A DNA stretch of 19,991 bases from CAZTAK01 sp964611585 (GTDB lineage Bacteria > Pseudomonadota > Alphaproteobacteria > SHVP01). Below the pieces are notes generated by a model. That model worked only from the letters and a program-made list of their open reading frames with translations. It ran no database searches and was not told the origin of the DNA. Positions 15,196 through 19,991 of the stretch are shown here, in pieces. Within the stretch, counting starts at the first letter, position 1. Each line of letters begins with the position of its first letter. The stretch spans positions 1 to 19,991 of the forward strand of contig CAZTAK010000051.1 in the NCBI GenBank assembly GCA_964611585.1, given 5' to 3'. The translations under genes and the position numbers were made by a program.

Positions 15196-16821
15196 GTGGA
15201 ATTCGGCCGCATCGCAACGGACAGCGCCGAGGGCGCTATTCTCGCCCATGGCGTGCGCCTCGACGGTACCGTTTTCAAGAAAGGCCGGGTGTTGTCGGCG
15301 GACGATATTGCGCACCTGCGCGCTGGTGGAATCGAGACCGTCATGGCAGCCCGACTCGGTGCCGGCGATCTCGCCGAAGACGAGGCGGCGGCGCTGCTGG
15401 CCGAGGCGACGGCGGGTCCGGGCGTGCGCGCAAGTGCGCCGTTCACCGGCCGTGCCAACCTCTACGCGGCCGCGGCCGGAATCGTGCGGTTCGATCCGCG
15501 CCGCCTGATGCAGTTCAATTCGGTGGACGATTCGATCACCATGGCGACCGTGCCCGATTTCGCGCACATCGAAGCGGGCCAAATGCTCGCCACTGTCAAG
15601 ATCATTCCGTTTGCCGCGCCGCGCAAAGCGGTCGAGCGCGCCTGCGCGATTGCGGCCGAAGACACCCCCTTGTTGCGGGTAGCGCATTTCAAGGCGCGCA
15701 AGGCCGGGCTGGTGCTGACCCGCCTTGACGGCATGAAAGAGTCGATACTCGACAAGACCGCGCGCGTCACGGCCGAGCGGATCGAACGCCTGGGCAGCAC
15801 CCTTGCCCGGGAGATCCGTTGCGCCCACAAGGAAGACGAGATTGCCGCCGCCGTTACCGCCTTGCTCGACGATGGCTGTACGCCGGTGCTGGTCTTCGGC
15901 GCCTCGGCCATTGGTGACCCGCGCGACGTGGTCCCGGCCGCGATCGAGGCCGCCGGCGGTGAAATCGATCACTTCGGCATGCCGGTCGATCCGGGTAATC
16001 TGCTGTTGCTGGCACATCACGGAAACACGCCGGTGCTGGGCGTTCCCGGATGCGCGCGTTCGCCCAAGCTCAACGGTTTCGACTGGGTGCTGGAACGATT
16101 GCTGGCGGGGGAAGAGGTTGCGCCCGAATATATCATCGCTATGGGTGCGGGAGGACTCCTGAACGAGATCGTCTCGCGGCCGCAACGGCGTGAGGACAGT
16201 TCGGCCCGGCGCGCCCCGGTGCCGCGCATCGCCGCGATCGTTCTCGCCGCCGGACAGTCGCGACGCATGGGCCGCACCAACAAGCTGCTGGCAGAGATCG
16301 ATGGCGTGCCGATGGTGAGACGCGCGGTCGTGGCGGCGCTCGAAAGCGGTGCGGGTCCGGTCGTCGTCGTCACCGGCCACGAGAGTGCGCGCGTGCGGGC
16401 CGCCCTTGAGGACCTTGAAGTGGTATTCGCCGGCAATCCGGACTACGCGGCCGGCCTCAGCACCTCGCTGGTGCGCGGCCTCGAGGCGCTGGACGACTTG
16501 TGCGACGGCGCCGTCGTGATGCTGGGCGACATGCCGGCCGTCCGGCCGGCCCACATCGACCAACTGATCGCCGCGTTCGACGCGGACGAGGGACGATCGA
16601 TCTGCGTCCCCACCAGCGGCGGCAAGCGCGGCAATCCGGTGCTGTGGGGGCGCCAGTATTTTGACGAGATGAAGACGGTGGTGGGCGACGTCGGCGCCAA
16701 ACATCTGATCGGCGAATACGAAGATGCCGTATGCGAAGTCGCCACCGGCGACGGCGCGGTCCTGTTCGACATCGACACGCCCGAGGCCCTGACGGCCATC
16801 GCCGGAGAATCCCGAACGTGA
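15196..16821 (+). CDS. Molybdopterin-binding domain fused to MocA-like cytidylyltransferase
   Basis: A 541-residue two-domain protein with GTG start 15196. The N-terminal part (1 to about 335) is MoeA/MoCF-like: FDPRRLMQFNSVDDSITMAT, then VFGASAIGDPRDVVPAAI and VLGVPGCARSPKLNGFDWVL. After a short Arg/Ser-rich linker, the C-terminal part (about 344-537) is an NTP-transferase of the MobA/MocA type: LAAGQSRRMG (350-359), K363, GDMP with D445 as metal ligand, GKRGNPVLWG and the closing FDIDTPEAL. MocA joins CMP to molybdopterin to give the MCD cofactor used by CoxL-type enzymes, so the fusion likely binds the cofactor and cytidylates it. The architecture is known as the 'molybdopterin-binding/glycosyltransferase family 2' type. 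Its stop overlaps the next ATG. Confidence 0.87.
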   Translation: MEFGRIATDSAEGAILAHGVRLDGTVFKKGRVLSADDIAHLRAGGIETVMAARLGAGDLAEDEAAALLAEATAGPGVRASAPFTGRANLYAAAAGIVRFDPRRLMQFNSVDDSITMATVPDFAHIEAGQMLATVKIIPFAAPRKAVERACAIAAEDTPLLRVAHFKARKAGLVLTRLDGMKESILDKTARVTAERIERLGSTLAREIRCAHKEDEIAAAVTALLDDGCTPVLVFGASAIGDPRDVVPAAIEAAGGEIDHFGMPVDPGNLLLLAHHGNTPVLGVPGCARSPKLNGFDWVLERLLAGEEVAPEYIIAMGAGGLLNEIVSRPQRREDSSARRAPVPRIAAIVLAAGQSRRMGRTNKLLAEIDGVPMVRRAVVAALESGAGPVVVVTGHESARVRAALEDLEVVFAGNPDYAAGLSTSLVRGLEALDDLCDGAVVMLGDMPAVRPAHIDQLIAAFDADEGRSICVPTSGGKRGNPVLWGRQYFDEMKTVVGDVGAKHLIGEYEDAVCEVATGDGAVLFDIDTPEALTAIAGESRT

Positions 16822-18050
16822 TGTTCGACCCCGGCATGGTGCGGGCGCAATTTCCGGTTCTGGCGCGAACCGTCCGGGACGCCCCGCTCCACTATCTCGA
16901 CAACGCCGCCACCTCGCAGATGCCGCACGCGGTGCTCGACGCCGTCGCGCATCACGAGACCCATTCGCGGGCCAATGTGCTGCGCGGTGTGCATACGCTG
17001 GCCGAGGAAGCGACCGATGCGTATGAATCCGCGCGCGCCGATGTCGCGCGCTATCTCAATGCCGAGCCGGACGAAGTCGTCTTTACCTCCGGCGCCACCG
17101 GCGCCATCAATCTGGCGGCCCATTCGTTCGGGGGAGGTTTACGCGAAGGCGACGAAATCGTCCTCTCCGACCTCGAACATCACTCAAATATCGTTCCGTG
17201 GCAGATGCTGCGCCAACGCACCGGCGTCACGCTCAAATTTCTTCCGGTCACGGACGAGGGCCGGATCGACCTCGCCCGGCTCGATTCGATGCTGGGACCG
17301 CGGACGCGCTTGGTGTCGCTGGTGCATGTGTCGAACGTCACCGGCGCGGAACTGAATGCGCGCGAGGCCGCCGCGGCGGTGCACGCGGCGGGGGCCAAAC
17401 TCCTGCTCGACGGGGCACAGCGCATGGCCCACGGGCCGCTCGACGTGGCGGCGCTGGGGGCGGATTTCTACGCTTTTTCCGGCCACAAGATGTTCGCGCC
17501 CAATGGAATCGGCGCGCTGTGGACGCGGACCGACATTCTCGATGCAATGCCGCCGTTTCTCGGCGGCGGCGAAATGATTCTCGGCGTTACGCGCGAGCAC
17601 ACGGAATATGCGCCGCCACCGCGACGGTTCGAGGCCGGGACCCCGCCCATCGCCCAGGCGGTGGGCCTTGGGGCGGCCATACGCTGGATTGAAGCCCAGG
17701 AGCTGGCGGGCGTCGAAAGCCACCTCAAGGCGCTGACCGCGCGCGCCCTCGACGGCCTGGCGGCATTGGACAACGGCCGCGGGCAGATCCGGGTGCTGGG
17801 TCCGGCCGGACTTCAGGAGCGCCTGCCCGTGGTCAGCTTTTCGGTTGAGGGCGCCCACCCGCACGATATCTGCCAGATACTCGACGGCCACGGCGTTGCC
17901 ACCCGCGGCGGCCACCACTGCGCCCAGGTTCTGATGGAGCGGTTCGGGTTGACCGGCACCACCCGCGCGAGCCTCGCGCTCTACAACGACGCCGCCGACA
18001 TTGATGCCTTTTTGGCCGGCCTCGACGACGCGATCCGGCGTCTTACCTGA
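16821..18050 (+). CDS. SufS-type PLP cysteine desulfurase
   Basis: A 409-residue class V aminotransferase-fold enzyme. ATG 16821 overlaps the previous TGA; the longer upstream frame is inside that gene. Motifs of group II (SufS/CsdA) desulfurases are present: LDNAATSQMP near the N-terminus, FTSGATGAIN, HHSNIVPWQ, LDGAQ, the PLP lysine K223 in SGHKMFAPNG, and the persulfide cysteine C367 in RGGHHCAQ. It takes sulfur from cysteine as a persulfide. In R. capsulatus, NifS4 gives sulfur to XdhC-bound molybdenum cofactor; the position here, directly after split XdhC and MocA-like genes and before a SufU-like partner, suggests the same task, making the Mo=S ligand of the hydroxylase. General Fe-S assembly is the alternative. 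Confidence 0.88.
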   Translation: MFDPGMVRAQFPVLARTVRDAPLHYLDNAATSQMPHAVLDAVAHHETHSRANVLRGVHTLAEEATDAYESARADVARYLNAEPDEVVFTSGATGAINLAAHSFGGGLREGDEIVLSDLEHHSNIVPWQMLRQRTGVTLKFLPVTDEGRIDLARLDSMLGPRTRLVSLVHVSNVTGAELNAREAAAAVHAAGAKLLLDGAQRMAHGPLDVAALGADFYAFSGHKMFAPNGIGALWTRTDILDAMPPFLGGGEMILGVTREHTEYAPPPRRFEAGTPPIAQAVGLGAAIRWIEAQELAGVESHLKALTARALDGLAALDNGRGQIRVLGPAGLQERLPVVSFSVEGAHPHDICQILDGHGVATRGGHHCAQVLMERFGLTGTTRASLALYNDAADIDAFLAGLDDAIRRLT

Positions 18051-18060
18051 CGGCGGCCGC

Positions 18061-18477
18061 GTGACCGAACACCTCTATCAGGACCAGATCATGGCGCTCG
18101 CCCATGACGAAACCCGCGCCGGCCGCCTTGACGGCGCCGATGCCTCGGCCACCGTCGACAACCCCTTGTGTGGCGACCGGGTAACTTTGGACGTGCGTCT
18201 CGATGGCGGCAAGATTACAGAGATCGCCCACCATGTCCGTGGATGCGCGTTGTGCGCGGCCTCGGCCGCGGCGCTGAGTGCCGCCGCCGAAGGGCGAGAC
18301 GCGGATTCCTTGCGGTCGGCGCGCGAGCAGATCGCAGCTTTGCTGGCGGGCGGCGCCCCGCCGGGTGCGCCGTGGGAAGCGTTCGGCGCCTTCGCCCCGG
18401 TGGCGGCGTACAAGAGCCGTCATTCCTGCGTCACGCTGCCGTTCGATGCGCTCGACAAGGCTTTTGCCGGCACCTGA
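18061..18477 (+). CDS. SufU-like zinc-site sulfur-transfer/scaffold protein
   Basis: A 138-residue protein from GTG 18061, ten bases after the desulfurase stop; the frame upstream overlaps that gene. It belongs to the IscU/SufU group: HLYQDQIMALAHD at the start, NPLCGDRV with C37 and D39, RGCALCAAS with C62 and C65, and SRHSCVTLP with C123. C37, D39, C62 and C123 match the zinc ligands of B. subtilis SufU (C41, D43, C66, C128). SufU activates SufS by accepting its persulfide on a zinc-bound cysteine. C65 is an additional cysteine where SufU usually has a small residue. Adjacent to a SufS-type enzyme it is probably its sulfur acceptor. It closes the cox locus; the ribosome site is poor, suggesting coupled translation. 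Confidence 0.8.
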   Translation: MTEHLYQDQIMALAHDETRAGRLDGADASATVDNPLCGDRVTLDVRLDGGKITEIAHHVRGCALCAASAAALSAAAEGRDADSLRSAREQIAALLAGGAPPGAPWEAFGAFAPVAAYKSRHSCVTLPFDALDKAFAGT

Positions 18478-18488
18478 GGCAGGCGGCG

Positions 18489-18624
18489 CGATCCGGCCCC
18501 GGTTTGACCGCGCATCGCCGGGAAGGTACGAAATACCGGAGCGCGCACGGTAGGGGGGTTCGATCCGGCCCACACCGGGCCACGCGGAGCGCAACGGCGG
18601 GGGCACGACCCGGTTCGTACCGGG
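18489..18624. repeat. Direct repeat and hairpins in the gap before the cyclase gene
   Basis: The 187-base gap 18478-18664 holds an 11-base direct repeat, CGATCCGGCCC, at 18489-18499 and 18561-18571. It also holds three small perfect hairpins: GGTA/TACC (18525-18537), GGCCC/GGGCC (18567-18581) and CCCGGT/ACCGGG with loop TCGT (18609-18624). None is followed by a T-run, so no clear terminator closes the cox operon. They may shape a long leader of the cyclase message. Confidence 0.4.
18504..18532 (+). promoter_or_regulatory. Candidate promoter for the adenylate cyclase gene
   Basis: TTGACC (18504-18509, 5/6 to the -35 consensus) is followed after 17 bases by TACGAA (18527-18532, 3/6 to the -10). 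It would start transcription near 18540 and give a leader of about 125 bases rich in short hairpins. The -10 match is weak. Confidence 0.3.
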
Positions 18625-18664
18625 CGATTTGCGCCGGCGCCGGTCGCGCCCAAAAGGACCGCCG

Positions 18665-19895
18665 ATGACCACCCCTTGGCCGGAATTCAAGGCATGGCTT
18701 GAGCGGTCCGGCACCCTTGAAACCGACACCGTCGATCAGCGACGCAACAAACTGACTCTGGTCGTCCTGACCGGAACCTGTTTCTTCGCCAGCATCGTCT
18801 GGGGCGTGCTTTACTACGCGACCCTCGGGGCGACCAGCACGGTTTTTCTTACCTTCGGCTTCACCGTCGTCATGGGCGCGGCGCTGGTGGTTTTTTTTCG
18901 CGACCCGGCAGTTTGCGTACCTGCTCTATCCGTTCCTGCTCATGATCCTGTGGAACCCGATTGCCATGCAGTTGAGTCTGGGCGGCTTTGCCGCCTCTGG
19001 CGTCGTCATGATCTGGTCGATCCTCGCCCCGTTCTGCGCCCTTCTGTTTCAGTCCATGCGCAAGGCTGCCTGGTGGTTCGCCGCCTACATCATTCTGCTC
19101 GGCCTCTCGCTGGTACTGGACGGCACATTCCAGCAGGATGCGGCGACGGTAAGCCACGAAATATCGATGCTGTTCTTCGGAATGAACATCGCCGGCCCGG
19201 CACTGGCGATCTTCGCGACGATGCTCTATTTCGTGCGGGCATTCGAGCGCGAACATGCGCGCTCCGAAGGGCTGCTGCTCAACATTCTTCCCATGCCCAT
19301 CGCCGAACGCCTCAAGCAAGGTCAGGAAGTCATCGCCGATGCATACGTCGAGGTCACCGTTCTGTTCGCCGACATTGTCAACTTCACTGGCCTTGCCGCG
19401 CAACGAAGCCCCGAAGAGTTGGTGATCCTGCTGAATTCAGTCGTTACCGCCTTTGACCGGCTCACCGAGCAACGCGGATTGGAAAAAGTCAAAACGATTG
19501 GCGACGCCTACATGGTTGCCGCCGGTCTGCCTGAACCGCGCCCCGATCACGCCGAAGCGATGGCCGATCTGGCGCTCGATATGCAGGCTGAAATCGCGCG
19601 CATCGGCGAGGAATTCGCCGTCCCGCTTCAATTGCGGATCGGACTCAACACCGGACCGGTCGTCGCCGGCGTCATCGGCGAGCGGAAATTCGCTTATGAT
19701 CTCTGGGGCGATGCCGTCAACACCGCTAGCCGGATGGATTCGCATGGTGTTAAAGATCGCATTCAAATCTCGGAGAGCACACGAGAGCGCCTCGGGCCGC
19801 GATCCGACTGCGAGGAACGCGGTCTGATTGCGATCAAGGGCAAGACCGATATGCGAACCTTTTTTCTCAACGGGCGGCGGCCGAAACTCGATTAG
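18665..19895 (+). CDS. Membrane-bound class III adenylate cyclase, frame interrupted at a T8 run
   Basis: Joining two frames at the eight T (18891-18898) gives a complete 409-residue protein. Upstream, AAGGA (18654-18658) and ATG 18665 begin the first frame. With seven T the sequence reads on as VVFFATRQFAYLLYPF into the second frame, whose first ATG would be 18942. The N-terminal half has about six membrane helices, followed by the linker LLNILPMPIAERLKQG. The catalytic domain has metal aspartates D236 (LFADIVNFT) and D280 (TIGDAYM), adenine-selecting K276 (EKVKTIGD) and D345 (YDLWGD), and transition-state residues N352 and R356 (NTASR). It should make cAMP. The break is one extra T: a sequencing error, a true mutation, or slippage. 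As written, the full product needs a frame correction; translation from 18942 would lose the first helices. Confidence 0.8.
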
Positions 19896-19920
19896 CGGGC
19901 CGCGCCGGCCGGGCCCGCTA
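19893..19920 (+). terminator. GC-rich hairpin overlapping the cyclase stop codon
   Basis: TAGCGGGCC (19893-19901) pairs perfectly with GGCCCGCTA (19912-19920) over nine bases around a ten-base loop, and the TAG stop forms the start of the stem. No T-run follows, so it is at best a non-canonical terminator or a 3' stabiliser. The last bases of the stem also begin the repeat that follows. Confidence 0.35.
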
Positions 19921-19991
19921 GAGCAAATCCCGAGCTGGCGGAATCGCCGGCGACGACGATTTGCGTACTATGTCAAAGGGATAGAGCTTTT
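19919..19991. repeat. Palindromic intergenic repeat element bounded by TAGAGC
   Basis: TAGAGC occurs at 19919-19924 and again at 19982-19987 as direct repeats. Between them, GCAAATC (19923-19929) pairs with GATTTGC (19958-19964), and an inner arm GCTGGCG (19934-19940) pairs with CGCCGGC (19945-19951, one G-T pair) around the loop GAAT. The unpaired tail carries ATGTCAAAGG before ATAGAGCTTTT. The layout resembles small palindromic repeats scattered in alphaproteobacterial genomes, whose common form is AGAGC, a hairpin, a TCAAA-like tail and then TAGAGC. The window ends four bases after the second TAGAGC, so the right border is uncertain. Copy number in this genome is unknown. Confidence 0.5.

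Noticed and set aside
14998..16704. Long minus-strand open frame (568 codons) opposite the MocA fusion gene
   Set aside because: Shadow of the fused cofactor gene, whose motifs are complete on the plus strand.
1..19991. CRISPR array, prophage or insertion sequence
   Set aside because: No regularly spaced repeats, no transposase, integrase or phage structural gene in any frame that I could recognise.

Overview
This 20 kb window is high-GC, tightly packed bacterial chromosome. Many adjacent genes overlap at ATGA or GTGA junctions. Gene content (an Mrp-like antiporter cluster, a form II-type cox molybdenum hydroxylase locus with CoxD/CoxE/XdhC accessory genes, a FetAB transporter and a class III cyclase) and the protein sequences suggest an alphaproteobacterium, probably Rhodospirillales-like. 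That assignment is inference from family resemblance, not from a marker gene.

Layout. (1) Positions 2-4217 (+) are the end of an Mrp/complex I-like cation/proton antiporter operon: the C-terminal piece of one antiporter-type subunit, two complete antiporter-type subunits, a two-helix membrane protein between them, and a DUF4149-like membrane protein. (2) Positions 4214-7364 (-) form a convergent, probably single operon: a Panacea-like domain protein, a periplasmic-binding-fold protein with no visible signal peptide, the ATPase FetA and the permease FetB. The two convergent operons share their stop codons in one CTAG. (3) Positions 7508-18477 (+) are a long cox-type locus: coxG; then coxS-coxL-coxM, which ends at a strong intrinsic terminator; then coxD, coxE, a two-gene XdhC, a fused molybdopterin-binding/cytidylyltransferase protein, a SufS-type cysteine desulfurase and a SufU-like partner. 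(4) Positions 18665-19895 (+) encode a membrane-bound class III adenylate cyclase whose frame is broken at a run of eight T. (5) The window ends in a palindromic element bounded by TAGAGC direct repeats.

How the cox genes fit together: CoxS, CoxL and CoxM are the Fe-S, Mo-cofactor and FAD subunits of a xanthine oxidase-family hydroxylase, and CoxG is a likely membrane anchor. The accessory genes would attach CMP to the cofactor (MocA-like half), hold and sulfurate it (split XdhC plus cysteine desulfurase and SufU-like protein) and mature the active site (CoxD/CoxE). The CoxL active-site loop reads ALRGAGR, not the AYxCSFR of proven CO dehydrogenases, so the true substrate is open.

The most unusual points are the pairing of a SufS/SufU-like couple with a split XdhC in a Mo-enzyme operon, the signal-less binding protein in a FetAB operon, the T8 frameshift in the cyclase, and the terminal palindromic repeat. 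I found no rRNA gene, intact tRNA, CRISPR array, insertion sequence or phage gene. No stretch above 300 bases lacks a gene.
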